Numbered from the stretch's first letter, positions 8,557 to 17,632 are shown. The stretch: 44,520 nt of DNA from an uncultured Eubacteriales bacterium (GCA_900545935.1 URAP01000013.1:1-44520), one strand, 5' to 3'. Notes: generated by a model from the sequence alone, not told the origin. Made by a program: numbers and translations.

Positions 8557-9174
8557 ATGAATTATCTGCTCTACATCTCCGCCGCGATATGTGCATATCT
8601 TATCGCAGGATGGAATCCCGCCATAACCCTTTCCCGTGCAGTGTACAAAAAGGATATACGCGAGTACGGAAGCGGAAATGCAGGATTTACAAACTTCAAG
8701 CGCAGCTTCGGTATGCGACTTGCGTGGGTCGTGCTTGTGCTCGATCTGTGCAAGGCTGCCGTTGTCGTGAGCGTTTTTGCTTCACTCTTCGAGCGCACGC
8801 TCGGACTTTGGCAGCTCGGCGCAGCCTATACAGGATTTATCGCCGTACTCGGTCACGCCTTTCCGATATGGTACGGCTTTAAGGGCGGCAAGGGCTTTCT
8901 CGTCGGTCTGTCAACTGTCTATGTCATCGACTGGCGCGTAGGACTCATCGCAACTCTCATCATGATCGTGCTGCTTTTCACGACAAAGTACATGTCCCTC
9001 TCCACCGTAACGGCTATGCTCTGCTGCCCCATACTGCTTGCGCTGTTCGGTGCAGCCCGGCCTACGGTGCTCATCGAGGCGGCGACGGTTCTGTTTATTG
9101 CGCTTCGTCATAAGGAAAACTTCAAGCGGCTTGTTGCGGGCACGGAATCAAAATTCGCACTCGGCTCGCGCTGA
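8557..9174 (+). CDS. plsY: acyl-phosphate:glycerol-3-phosphate acyltransferase
   Basis: An integral membrane enzyme of about 205 residues that moves the acyl group from acyl-phosphate to glycerol-3-phosphate, making lysophosphatidic acid. It has about five hydrophobic segments and the PlsY loops GSGNAGFTN, GHAFPIW and KGGKG. The start is uncertain: the ATG at 8557 begins directly with a hydrophobic segment as PlsY usually does, while an upstream ATG at 8524 adds 11 residues; neither has a strong SD. Its place after fakB-fakA gives a direct substrate hand-over. Confidence 0.92.
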   Translation: MNYLLYISAAICAYLIAGWNPAITLSRAVYKKDIREYGSGNAGFTNFKRSFGMRLAWVVLVLDLCKAAVVVSVFASLFERTLGLWQLGAAYTGFIAVLGHAFPIWYGFKGGKGFLVGLSTVYVIDWRVGLIATLIMIVLLFTTKYMSLSTVTAMLCCPILLALFGAARPTVLIEAATVLFIALRHKENFKRLVAGTESKFALGSR

Positions 9175-9219
9175 GTGTTGTAGATCACACCCGTCCGCAA
9201 ACGAAGAAAGGAGACCGCC

Positions 9220-10110
9220 GTGGCGGTAACATACATACTATATAATCCGCATGCGGGTTCAACCGATACCGACCCTACCCTGCACACTCTGCGCGAGCAA
9301 GGGAAGGATACCGTACCGATAAATATATGCAGAATATCGAGCTTCCGCACTTTTTTCAGCGGACTCGAGGAGGATGCAGCAGTAGTTCTCTGCGGCGGCG
9401 ACGGCACGCTGAGCCTCTTTGCCAACGGCATAAAGGGACTGCCGATACGAAACAAAATATACTATCTGCCGACCGGAACGGGCAATGACTTTGCCCGCGA
9501 TCTCGGCGAGGTCCGCCCGCTGCCGATAAACAGATATCTCTGTCGGCTGCCCGAAGTAACACTTGGCGGAGAGAGCAGATTGTTCGTTAACAATGTCGGC
9601 TTCGGGCTTGACGGCTATTGCAGCGAAACGGCAGACAATGTTCGGCGCGATAACCGAGCTCAGGGACGGCATCACAACATAAGCTATGCGAAAATTGCGC
9701 TCGGCGGGCTGCTCCGCCGCTTCCGTCCGAGGAATGCGACCGTTACCGTAGACGGAAAGAGCCACAGCTACAAGCGCGTATGGCTCGCCCCGGTAATGAA
9801 CGGACGCTATTACGGCGGCGGTATAATGGCAGCGCCGGAGCAGGATCGCCTCGATTCGCACGGTGCGGTATCGCTCGCCGTCATTCACGGTCTCAGCCGC
9901 CTGCACGCGCTGACTATATTCCCGTCTGTATTCAAGGGAAAGCACGTAAAGCACAAGAAGTATGTCAGTATATTTAAAGGAAATACTATACGGGTAGAGT
10001 TCGACCGTCCCACGCCGCTGCAGATAGACGGCGAGACTGTTCCGGGTGTAACGTGGTATTCCGTAACGTCGCCCGTTCCCTGCATTGTCGGAGGTGATGC
10101 GGTATGCTAA
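9220..10110 (+). CDS. diacylglycerol/lipid kinase family protein
   Basis: A 296-residue protein of the DAGK catalytic (YegS/DgkB/BmrU) family, which phosphorylates diacylglycerol or a related lipid. The nucleotide loop LCGGDGTLSLF (about 66-76) and the PTGTGNDFARDL motif (about 87-98) are intact, as is a C-terminal lipid-binding beta domain with PLQIDGE. It starts with GTG at 9220, fixed by AAAGGAG at 6 nt. It overlaps plsC by 7 nt. In this operon it would return diacylglycerol to phosphatidic acid. Confidence 0.88.
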   Translation: MAVTYILYNPHAGSTDTDPTLHTLREQGKDTVPINICRISSFRTFFSGLEEDAAVVLCGGDGTLSLFANGIKGLPIRNKIYYLPTGTGNDFARDLGEVRPLPINRYLCRLPEVTLGGESRLFVNNVGFGLDGYCSETADNVRRDNRAQGRHHNISYAKIALGGLLRRFRPRNATVTVDGKSHSYKRVWLAPVMNGRYYGGGIMAAPEQDRLDSHGAVSLAVIHGLSRLHALTIFPSVFKGKHVKHKKYVSIFKGNTIRVEFDRPTPLQIDGETVPGVTWYSVTSPVPCIVGGDAVC

Positions 10111-10880
10111 TGCCGGAGTTACTGCTTGCACTGCTGCTTGCTTTGTTCGGGGTATTCTGCGTGTGCCTGCTGTTTCTTGCGGTGTGCGCCCTCTTTGTCA
10201 CAAAAAAAGAATACATTCACAACAGCCGCTTCTATCGTGCGCTGCTCTGCCGCTCGTCTGCATTCGCCCTATGGTTCTTGCGGGTGCATGTGCATGTCAG
10301 CGGCACCGAGCTGCTGCCGCAGAACGGGCGGCTGCTTTTCGTCGGAAACCACCGCTCGAACTTTGACCCCATCATTCAGTGGACGGTGCTGCCGCAATGG
10401 GAGATAGCATTCATATCAAAGGAGGGCAACTTCCGAATACCGTTCTTCGGCCGCTTTATACGCAAATGCTGCTTTCTCTCGATAGACCGCTCAAGCCCGA
10501 AAAGATCGGTGGAGACGATGCGCAAGGCGGAGCAGCTGCTCGGCAACGGAGAGGTCTCTGTCGGCGTTTACCCGGAGGGAACACGGAGCAAGAGCGGAGA
10601 ACTTCTGCCGTTTCACTGCGGTATGTTCAGAATAGCGCAGAAAGCCGGAGCGCCAATCGCGGTAATGGCAATACGCGGCACAGAACAGATACACAAAAAT
10701 GTTCTTCGCAGGCGCACCGACGTTTACCTTAACATAGCGGGCATCATCCCCGCCGAACGCGTGGCGGAAATGCAGGCGCGCGATATCGGAGCCGAGGTAG
10801 AGCTGATGCTTCGCAGGTCGCTCGACGGCGGAACACCGGCGCTCGATACCGACGCGCTTCCCGCAGCGGAGACCATCTGA
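10104..10880 (+). CDS. plsC: 1-acyl-sn-glycerol-3-phosphate acyltransferase
   Basis: A 258-residue membrane-bound acyltransferase making phosphatidic acid from lysophosphatidic acid. A long N-terminal hydrophobic segment (about 5-33) is followed by the catalytic NHRSNFDP box (H83 and D88), the FIRKCCFLSIDR region and the YPEGTRSKSG motif near residue 155. Its SD (GGAGGTGATG) lies in the end of the lipid kinase gene and the two overlap by 7 nt, so they are coupled. It is last in the lipid operon. Confidence 0.92.
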   Translation: MLMPELLLALLLALFGVFCVCLLFLAVCALFVTKKEYIHNSRFYRALLCRSSAFALWFLRVHVHVSGTELLPQNGRLLFVGNHRSNFDPIIQWTVLPQWEIAFISKEGNFRIPFFGRFIRKCCFLSIDRSSPKRSVETMRKAEQLLGNGEVSVGVYPEGTRSKSGELLPFHCGMFRIAQKAGAPIAVMAIRGTEQIHKNVLRRRTDVYLNIAGIIPAERVAEMQARDIGAEVELMLRRSLDGGTPALDTDALPAAETI

Positions 10881-11090
10881 CTCGCAGCAGATTTGCCGCA
10901 TAGGCATAAGCGCCCGAAAAATTGCCACACACATTCGGATAGTCAGAACCGATATTCGAATATACAGAGATGATATTCGGACAGACTGCGCCGATACTAT
11001 GATTCCCGGCGCACGTTACGGCAGTCAATAGGAGCCGCATTATATATTTATCAAGCGCCGCAAAGGCACAAAAAAAGGAGCTGAGCGATA

Positions 11091-12959
11091 ATGAAAGAAG
11101 TAAAATCACCGAAAAAACCGCTGATATACTATTACGGAATAGTACTGCTTATAATACTGATCTTCAATACGGTCGTTTCTCCCCTGCTGATGAACGCAAA
11201 GGTACAGGAGGTCGACTACGGCACCTTTATGAAGATGATAGAGGAGAAGAATATCGGCAGAGTCGAAATAGACGACTCCGAGATAGTATTCACCGACAAG
11301 GATGAGGCACAAATATACAAGACCGGCGAGATGAACGACCCGACGCTCACCGAGCGTCTGTACGAATGCGGCGCAGAATTCACGCGTAATATACAGCAGC
11401 AGGCCTCGCCCCTGCTCAGCTTTCTGCTGACCTTTGTTCTGCCTGTAATCATATTCACAATGCTCGGTCAATATATGGCTAAAAAGATGATGAATCAGGC
11501 GGGCGGACCGAATGCGATGGCTTTCGGAATGGGCAAGAGCAGCGCAAAGGTATATGTACCGTCGAGCGACGGCATACGCTTCTCGGATGTTGCGGGCGAG
11601 GATGAGGCAAAGGAAAACCTTGCCGAGATAGTTGACTATCTGCACAATCCGCAGAAATATACCGACGTTGGCGCGTCAATGCCTAAGGGCGTACTGCTCG
11701 TAGGCCCTCCCGGTACCGGTAAGACCATGCTCGCAAAGGCGGTCGCAGGCGAGGCGGGTGTACCTTTCTTCTCGATGTCCGGATCGGAATTTGTCGAAAT
11801 GTTCGTCGGAATGGGCGCATCGAAGGTACGCGATCTGTTCCGTCAGGCAAAGGAAAAAGCGCCCTGCATTGTATTTATCGACGAGATAGACGCAATAGGA
11901 AAAAAGCGCGACGGTCAGATAGGCGGAAACGACGAGCGCGAGCAGACACTCAACCAGCTGCTGACCGAGATGGACGGCTTCGGCGGCAACAACGGCGTTA
12001 TCATTCTCGCCGCGACCAACCGTCCCGAGTCGCTCGATCCCGCGCTTACGCGTCCCGGACGCTTTGACCGCCGCGTACCCGTCGAGCTGCCCGACCTTGC
12101 CGGACGCGAGGCTATCCTCCGCGTTCACGCAAAGAAGATAAAGACCGCCCCGGATGTTGATTTTCACGTTATTGCACGCATGGCTGCTGGCACATCGGGC
12201 GCAGAGCTTGCCAACATTATAAACGAGGCAGCGCTCCGTGCGGTCCGCAATAACCGTACCACCGTATGTCAGGCTGATCTTGAGGAAAGCATCGAGGTCG
12301 TTATCGCCGGCTATCAGAAGAAAAATGCCATAATGACCGACGGTGAGAAAAAGGTCGTAGCCTATCACGAGATAGGTCATGCACTCGTTGCCGCGCTCCA
12401 GACCGACTCCGCTCCCGTTCAGAAAATAACAATCATTCCGCGCACCTCCGGCGCGCTCGGCTACACCATGCAGGTAGAGCAGAACGACAAGGTGCTGATG
12501 ACCAAAGAGGAGCTCGAAAACAAGATAGCTACGCTCACCGGAGGCAGAGCCGCCGAGGAGATCGTATTCGGACAGATAACCACCGGTGCCTCGAACGATA
12601 TAGAGCAGGCGACCAAGATAGCCCGCGCTATGATAACCAGATACGGTATGTGTGACGATTTTGACATGGTGGCGATGGAGACGGTAAGCAATCAGTACCT
12701 CGGAGGCGACACCTCCCTTGCCTGCTCGGCGGACACACAAAAGGGTATCGACGAGCGCGTAGTCAAGACTATCCGCGAGCAGCACGAAAAGGCGCGTAAA
12801 CTGCTCGGTGAGAATCGCAGACTGCTCGACCGCCTTGCCGCGTATCTGTATGAAAAGGAGACCATAACCGGTGAGGAATTCATGTCGATAGTTGCCGACT
12901 CCAAAAGATCGGAAGCCGCCGCAGATACACCGGCGCCCGACGGCACGGCATCCGTCTGA
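11091..12959 (+). CDS. ftsH: ATP-dependent zinc metalloprotease FtsH
   Basis: A 622-residue membrane AAA+ protease. Two transmembrane segments (about 13-33 and 107-127) flank an extracytoplasmic domain of about 70 residues. The AAA module has Walker A GPPGTGKT (205-212), the pore motif around SGSEFVEMFVGMGA, Walker B VFIDEIDAI and the second region of homology ending RPGRFDRR. The protease domain carries HEIGH at 426-430, with a third ligand expected in the SNDIEQAT segment. AAAGGAG precedes the ATG. The 210-nt gap upstream holds no clear promoter, only two similar ATTCGGA-A-AG stretches, so read-through from plsC is possible. Confidence 0.96.
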   Translation: MKEVKSPKKPLIYYYGIVLLIILIFNTVVSPLLMNAKVQEVDYGTFMKMIEEKNIGRVEIDDSEIVFTDKDEAQIYKTGEMNDPTLTERLYECGAEFTRNIQQQASPLLSFLLTFVLPVIIFTMLGQYMAKKMMNQAGGPNAMAFGMGKSSAKVYVPSSDGIRFSDVAGEDEAKENLAEIVDYLHNPQKYTDVGASMPKGVLLVGPPGTGKTMLAKAVAGEAGVPFFSMSGSEFVEMFVGMGASKVRDLFRQAKEKAPCIVFIDEIDAIGKKRDGQIGGNDEREQTLNQLLTEMDGFGGNNGVIILAATNRPESLDPALTRPGRFDRRVPVELPDLAGREAILRVHAKKIKTAPDVDFHVIARMAAGTSGAELANIINEAALRAVRNNRTTVCQADLEESIEVVIAGYQKKNAIMTDGEKKVVAYHEIGHALVAALQTDSAPVQKITIIPRTSGALGYTMQVEQNDKVLMTKEELENKIATLTGGRAAEEIVFGQITTGASNDIEQATKIARAMITRYGMCDDFDMVAMETVSNQYLGGDTSLACSADTQKGIDERVVKTIREQHEKARKLLGENRRLLDRLAAYLYEKETITGEEFMSIVADSKRSEAAADTPAPDGTASV

Positions 12960-13101
12960 GCTATGACAAGATACATCTGAGCTATGGCAGATAAACGAAC
13001 TTCGGACGACAATGCCGCTCCGCATCATGCGCCGGGCGGTCTTACGGCAAATTCGCAGGAAAGGAAAAATCCTTCGCGCGGCGAAGGTCAAGGTTACTGA
13101 T

Positions 13102-13653
13102 ATGAAGAAAAAAACAGGCTTCGTGTGGATCGAGCTTATCGGCGGAATACTGATGATCGCTCTCGGAATATACACTCTGCTGCGACCGGACGGTATGCTG
13201 ACCGGCGCTGTGGTGATATACGGTGTGTTCGCAGTCATCATGGGCATATGCGATATAGTGATCTACGCCCATATCTCGCGCTTTACCGGATTCGGACCCA
13301 TGGTCTCGCTGATATCCGGCATACTCAGCGTTATGTGCGGCTTTATGCTGCTCGCAAACCCAAGCGTCGGAAAATGGGCGCTGACCGTGCTTCTCCCCAT
13401 CTGGTTTATCGCGCACAGCATCTCGGGACTAACGCATACGCCGCTGATGCGTATGATGGGCGGTCCGTTCTACTATGTAATGTCGCTGACATCGGACATA
13501 CTCGGGCTCGTCCTCGGCATGCTGATGCTGCTCAGCCCGGCATTCTCATTTATAACCCTGCACGCGCTCGGATATGTTGTTGCCGTATACCTGATACTCT
13601 TCGGCATTGAGGCGATTACAGCTGCCTTTGTACGCAAAAACTTCGACCGATAA
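13102..13653 (+). CDS. HdeD/DUF308-family membrane protein
   Basis: A 183-residue protein made almost wholly of about six hydrophobic helices with GIxxIxxGIYTLLRPD-like and MLLSPAFSF repeats, matching the HdeD/DUF308 group of small integral membrane proteins linked to acid stress in enterobacteria. The role in Clostridia is unknown. The start at 13102 is chosen because the hydrophobic domain begins right after MKKKTGF and AAGGTT lies a few bases upstream; the frame stays open 30 residues further with a basic stretch that looks non-coding. Confidence 0.75.
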   Translation: MKKKTGFVWIELIGGILMIALGIYTLLRPDGMLTGAVVIYGVFAVIMGICDIVIYAHISRFTGFGPMVSLISGILSVMCGFMLLANPSVGKWALTVLLPIWFIAHSISGLTHTPLMRMMGGPFYYVMSLTSDILGLVLGMLMLLSPAFSFITLHALGYVVAVYLILFGIEAITAAFVRKNFDR

Positions 13654-13667
13654 AAGCATCGGTCGAA
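13642..13667. other. perfect hairpin spanning the stop codon of the HdeD-like gene
   Basis: TTCGACCGA (13642-13650) and TCGGTCGAA (13659-13667) form a 9-bp stem with an 8-nt loop, and the TAA stop codon opens the loop. No T run follows, so it is not a good intrinsic terminator. It could be an attenuating or stabilising hairpin before the next gene. Confidence 0.5.
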
Positions 13668-13703
13668 ATATCCGCTCGACATCTTTACGGGAGGAAAGAT
13701 ACT

Positions 13704-14444
13704 ATGCTATACTCAAGCGATTATTTTATTTTTTTGATAGCGATACTGCTCTGCATGCTCATTTCCGCAATTGCAAGCGGTAAGGTGCGCTCTGCTTATT
13801 CAAAATACTCACGCCGGCCGATCCGCTCGGGTCTGAGCGGCTGTGATACCGCAAATCGCCTGCTGCGCTATGGCGGCGTGAGCGGAATTTCTGTCGGCAG
13901 AATAGGCGGCAGTCTGACAGACCATTATAATCCGACGCGCGGAAGCGTCAATCTCTCGGAGAGTACCTACGACGGACGCTCGGTGGCATCGGTCGCTGTC
14001 GCGGCGCATGAGATCGGTCACGTTATGCAGAAGCAGACCGGTTACGGTCTGTACCGCATACGCACCGCACTCGTACCGGTGGTCAACATCGGCTCACGTC
14101 TCTCGTTTCCTCTCGTGCTGATCGGTCTGCTTCTCGACGGACTTGCAGCAAATGCAGATCCCGATCTCGGCTTTCACATCGCCCTTATAGGAGTTATCCT
14201 CTACGGCGGCTCTTTTCTATTTGCGCTCGTTACCTTGCCGGTCGAGCTGGATGCAAGCAGGCGCGCAAAGGAGATGCTGCTTGAGTCCGGTATCCTTGCG
14301 GAGGACGAGATTCCCGGGGCATCAAAGGTGCTCTCGGCAGCGGCAATGACCTATCTTGCTTCGCTGCTCACCTCGCTCGTCTATTTTCTGCGCTTCCTCG
14401 TTCAGGTGCTGACACTGTTCGGCAGACGCGATAACCGCCGCTGA
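13704..14444 (+). CDS. membrane zinc metallopeptidase (Zn_peptidase_2, YugP-like)
   Basis: A 246-residue membrane protein. A first hydrophobic segment (4-23) is followed by the catalytic VAVAAHEIGHVMQ motif near residues 97-109, then by hydrophobic helices near 125-145, 155-180 and 210-235. The HExxH context (AAHEIGHxxQ) and length match the PF04298 family, whose substrates are unknown. SD GGGAGGAAAG lies close to the ATG. It follows the HdeD-like gene on the same strand and ends before a terminator. Confidence 0.85.
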   Translation: MLYSSDYFIFLIAILLCMLISAIASGKVRSAYSKYSRRPIRSGLSGCDTANRLLRYGGVSGISVGRIGGSLTDHYNPTRGSVNLSESTYDGRSVASVAVAAHEIGHVMQKQTGYGLYRIRTALVPVVNIGSRLSFPLVLIGLLLDGLAANADPDLGFHIALIGVILYGGSFLFALVTLPVELDASRRAKEMLLESGILAEDEIPGASKVLSAAAMTYLASLLTSLVYFLRFLVQVLTLFGRRDNRR

Positions 14445-14507
14445 AGATCGCACCGCAAGGTTAAGAAAGATAACGAAGAATGGCTATATAATCTCGTTAC
14501 AGCGATA

Positions 14508-14550
14508 TCACCCCTTCGCAGCACAAAGGACTGCGGCGGGGTGATGTTTT
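14508..14550 (+). terminator. intrinsic terminator after the metallopeptidase gene
   Basis: TCACCCC (14508-14514) pairs with GGGGTGA (14538-14544), and an inner CGCAG/CTGCG stem extends it. TGTTTT follows the stem. Confidence 0.6.
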
Positions 14551-14661
14551 ATGCTTTGAGAAAAGTGCATCCGCAAACGGGTACACGCATAAGCTGCATC
14601 GCCTTGCCGCCGAGCTTGGGCTTGCGTGGGATTATATTCATATATTGTTACAAAACATAAT

Positions 14662-14687
14662 ATAATGCATTTTAAATATTGCATAAT
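14662..14687. promoter_or_regulatory. operator-like inverted repeat
   Basis: ATAATGCA (14662-14669) and TGCATAAT (14680-14687) match in inverted orientation at 7 of 8 positions across a 10-nt spacer. The repeat ends three bases before the -35 box of the symporter gene, a usual place for an activator or repressor site. Confidence 0.4.
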
Positions 14688-14690
14688 TTG

Positions 14691-14719
14691 TTGACATTTT
14701 TGTTTTTTTGCGGTATAAT
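14691..14719 (+). promoter_or_regulatory. sigma-A promoter of the NSS symporter gene
   Basis: TTGACA (14691-14696) and TATAAT (14714-14719) are both perfect and 17 nt apart. The predicted start is near 14726, which leaves a leader of about 70 nt. Confidence 0.8.
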
Positions 14720-14795
14720 ACTCGGAGTGCATTATTTTGTCTGATGCAGCTCCGCTATGCCGCACAGACCGAAAATCATCAACCGTGAGGTAAAA

Positions 14796-16127
14796 ATGAA
14801 ACACAACAAAAACACTAAGAGCTTCGCAAGCCGATGGGGCTTTATACTTGCATCGGTCGGCTCTGCGGTCGGTATGGCAAATGTCTGGGGCTTTCCGAGT
14901 AAGCTCGGCAGCAACGGCGGAGGAGCTTTTCTCCTGATATATCTTCTTTTCGTCGTGATATTCAGCTATGTAGCGCTTCCCGCGGAGTTCGCCATCGGAC
15001 GCAAAATGGGCACAGGCACGCTCGGCGCATACAGAGGCGCATGGCAGACACGCGGAAAGACCGCAGGACGCGCAGGCGGCTTTGTCGGTTGGCTTCCGCT
15101 CGCAGGCTCGATGTGCATCGCCATCGGCTATGCCGTTATCATCAGCTATGTTCTCAAGGCACTTGTCGATTCGGTGACCGGCACGCTCATGTCTACCGAT
15201 ACCGAGGTGTGGTTCTCATCCTTCTCGGGCAGTGCTTTCTCGGTTGTACCGTATCATATTATTGTTGTCGTCGGAACGCTGCTCACACTATCACTCGGCG
15301 CTCACAGCATCGAAAAGACAAATAAAATAATGATGCCGCTCTTCTTCGTTATCTTTCTCATCCTTGCGGTGCGCGTGGCGTTCCTGCCCGGCTCCGGAGA
15401 GGGCTACCGCTTCATGCTCACGCCGAACTGGGAGGCGCTGAAGGATCCGATGGTATGGATATGGGCGATGGGGCAGGCATTCTTCTCACTCTCCGTAACA
15501 GGCAGCGGTATGATCGTATACGGCGCGTATCTGTCAAAAAACGAGGATGTCGTCGGAGTGGCGCGCCACACCGCGATATTCGATACTATTGCGGCGCTCG
15601 TCGCATCACTCGTAATAATCCCCGCCTGCTTCTCCTACGGACTTGACGTAGGCGCGGGTCCGTCCCTGCTCTTTGTCACGCTGCCTAATATTCTTCAGGA
15701 TATCCCGCTCGGCAGACTGTTCGCTATTATTCTGTATGCAGCCATGATATTCGCGGGGGTCAGCTCGCTGCAGAATATGTTCGAGGCTGTCGCCGAGTCG
15801 CTGCTCGACCGCTTTCCGCGCCTCAATCGCTGGGTCGTGCTCGGCATACTCTGCGTTATCTGTCTCGGCGCCGGTATCGGCATGGAGACGATATCAAAAT
15901 GGGGACCGTGGATGGATCTTGTATCTATCTACATCATTCCCATCGGAGCGACCCTCGGCGCGATCTCATGGTTCTATGTAATGAAAAAGAACGAGCTGCT
16001 CGACGCGGTAAATACCGGCAGCGACCATAAGCGCGGTAAGCTGTGGTACGCCGTCGGACGTTATATATACGTCCCGCTCGCACTCATTCTCTGCATCGTC
16101 GCGCTCGTAAAGCGCGTGGCGTTCTGA
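14796..16127 (+). CDS. sodium-dependent transporter (NSS/SNF family)
   Basis: A 443-residue protein with about 11 transmembrane helices. The first helix holds the family signature FILASVGSAVGMANVWGFP, including the unwound region that binds sodium and substrate, and NGGGAFLLIY follows. Another conserved stretch is AFFSLSVTGSGMIVYGAYLS. NSS proteins import amino acids or similar compounds with sodium; the substrate here cannot be named. The ATG at 14796 follows GAGG by 5-6 nt; an earlier in-frame ATG at 14757 lies in the leader without an SD. Transcribed alone from the promoter at 14691-14719. Confidence 0.9.
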   Translation: MKHNKNTKSFASRWGFILASVGSAVGMANVWGFPSKLGSNGGGAFLLIYLLFVVIFSYVALPAEFAIGRKMGTGTLGAYRGAWQTRGKTAGRAGGFVGWLPLAGSMCIAIGYAVIISYVLKALVDSVTGTLMSTDTEVWFSSFSGSAFSVVPYHIIVVVGTLLTLSLGAHSIEKTNKIMMPLFFVIFLILAVRVAFLPGSGEGYRFMLTPNWEALKDPMVWIWAMGQAFFSLSVTGSGMIVYGAYLSKNEDVVGVARHTAIFDTIAALVASLVIIPACFSYGLDVGAGPSLLFVTLPNILQDIPLGRLFAIILYAAMIFAGVSSLQNMFEAVAESLLDRFPRLNRWVVLGILCVICLGAGIGMETISKWGPWMDLVSIYIIPIGATLGAISWFYVMKKNELLDAVNTGSDHKRGKLWYAVGRYIYVPLALILCIVALVKRVAF

Positions 16128-16217
16128 GAAGAGAAAATACCGCCCTACCTTTCTGAAAACAATTTATCCCTATCGCCGGCAAAGGATCGCCGGCTGTCAC
16201 ACATGCAAAGCTAAAAC

Positions 16218-16262
16218 AGCAGAGCCGCCGTGAGATCGGTCACGGCAGCTCTGCTCTTTATT
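16218..16262 (+). terminator. intrinsic terminator after the symporter gene
   Basis: AGCAGAGC plus GCCGTGA (16218-16233) pair with TCACGGC plus GCTCTGCT (16240-16255), with a single mismatch. CTTTATT follows. Confidence 0.75.
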
Positions 16263-16288
16263 AAGCTGCTGCATTTTCAGCCTATCCA

Positions 16289-16540
16289 TCAGAACGATAC
16301 GATCAACTGCATTTTATATCGTCCTTCACCATGTACTGCGTACGGAATGTCCCTCGGAGTGCTAAGTCTCTTGCCCTCGGTGAGGATAACCGCCTTGCGT
16401 CGACGGTAAATTTTCACCTGATCGCGGAGACAGAGCTTTTCTGCTTTTGCGATATTATTGCATAGTGTTATTATTCTCCCGATGTTTTTTTGCATATATT
16501 GTACCCCGGCAAGCATAAAAAGGAAAGGCGCTTCCAGCAA
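16289..16540 (-). CDS. hypothetical small protein
   Basis: An open frame of up to 83 residues in the 16128-16744 interval. The part from the internal ATG (residue 16, MQKNIGRIITLCNNIAKAEK) onward reads like a small basic protein with a charged helix and a C-terminal PRDIPYAVHGEGRYKM stretch. No good SD precedes any candidate start, and I do not recognise the family. It is kept because the C-terminal half does not look like random translation, but it may not be a gene. Confidence 0.3.
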   Translation of the reverse strand: MLEAPFLFMLAGVQYMQKNIGRIITLCNNIAKAEKLCLRDQVKIYRRRKAVILTEGKRLSTPRDIPYAVHGEGRYKMQLIVSF

Positions 16541-16586
16541 CTCGCGGCGGTACGGAAAATAAATACCGTCCGTAAAATAAATATAC

Positions 16587-16615
16587 TTGATTTTGCGGTT
16601 AATTCGTGTTATGAT
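16587..16615 (+). promoter_or_regulatory. sigma-A promoter of the second DegV gene
   Basis: TTGATT (16587-16592) and TATGAT (16610-16615) are 17 nt apart. The leader of about 120 nt contains a small hairpin TCAGCG/CGCTGA at 16683-16700. Confidence 0.55.
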
Positions 16616-16744
16616 AATATAGTAAAGTAGATATGCTTGCGACGCAAAACAGCTGCCGCACGCAAAAATTACTTTACTAATAGCTCAGCGCCGGTCGCTG
16701 ACGGAAAAAATCAGGCGGACTTTCCGCCGCGATAAGGAGAAACA

Positions 16745-17632
16745 ATGAGCAATTTTATTTTAAGCTGCTGTTCCACTGCCGATCTGTCCCTCGAATATCT
16801 GCTTAGCCGCGATATAAAATACGTATGCTTCCACTACTTTATCAACGATAAGGAATACCTCGACGATCTGGGTCAGACCATGTCGTTCCCCGAGTTTTAT
16901 CGCATGATGGACGAGGACGACATTATGACAAGAACAAGCCAGATAAACGTCACCGAGTACACCGAGTATTTCGACAAGATGCTTGCAGAGGGCAACGACA
17001 TTCTTCACCTGACACTCTCGAGCGGAATCTCAGGAACGGTCAACTCCGCGCGCCTCGCCGCAGAAGACCTGCGCAAGAAGTATCCCGAACGCAAGCTTAT
17101 TATCATCGACACTCTCTGCGCCTCGTCCGGCTACGGTCTGCTCGTAGACAAGGCGGCAGACCTGCGTGACAGCGGCATGAGTATCGACGATACGGCAAAG
17201 TGGATCGAGGAGAACAAGCTCCGCGTTAATCACTGGTTCTATTCTACGACACTTAAGTTCTATATCAGAGGCGGTCGCGTATCCAAGCCCGCCGGCTTTA
17301 TCGGCGGACTGCTCGGGATCTGCCCCCTGCTCCACGTCGACGACGCGGGCAAGCTGATACCCATGGAAAAGATTCGCACCAAGCAAAAAACGATGGAGGC
17401 TGCCTTTGAAAAGATGGTCGCTATGTGTCAGGACGGCGACGACTACTCCGAAAAGTGCTTTATAAGCCAGTCAAACGCCAAGGAGGACGCAGAGGCACTC
17501 GCCGCACTCATTGAAGCACACTTCCATAAGATGAACGGCAAGGTACATATCTTCGATATCGGTACGGTAATCGGAAGCCATTCCGGTCCCGGCACTATCG
17601 CACTCTTCTTCTGGGGCAAGGACGCAAGATAA
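16745..17632 (+). CDS. DegV-family fatty-acid-binding protein (second FakB-like)
   Basis: A 295-residue DegV-fold protein, clearly a different subgroup from the one at 5828. It starts MSNFILSCCSTADLS, has TRTSQINVTEYTEYF near 60-74, the LSSGISGTVNSARLA loop near 92-106, and GGRVSKPAGFIGGLLGICPLL in the middle. The usual acidic-Ser start (TDSxxDL) is replaced by SCCSTADL. SD AAGGAG lies 5 nt before the ATG. It has its own promoter and terminator and so is monocistronic. Different FakB proteins in one cell usually prefer saturated or unsaturated acids; which applies here is not visible. Confidence 0.87.
   Translation: MSNFILSCCSTADLSLEYLLSRDIKYVCFHYFINDKEYLDDLGQTMSFPEFYRMMDEDDIMTRTSQINVTEYTEYFDKMLAEGNDILHLTLSSGISGTVNSARLAAEDLRKKYPERKLIIIDTLCASSGYGLLVDKAADLRDSGMSIDDTAKWIEENKLRVNHWFYSTTLKFYIRGGRVSKPAGFIGGLLGICPLLHVDDAGKLIPMEKIRTKQKTMEAAFEKMVAMCQDGDDYSEKCFISQSNAKEDAEALAALIEAHFHKMNGKVHIFDIGTVIGSHSGPGTIALFFWGKDAR

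Noticed and set aside
11676..13247. A 523-codon minus-strand open frame opposite ftsH
   Set aside because: It is antisense to a complete ftsH and HdeD-like gene, has no family pattern and arises from strong codon bias on the other strand.
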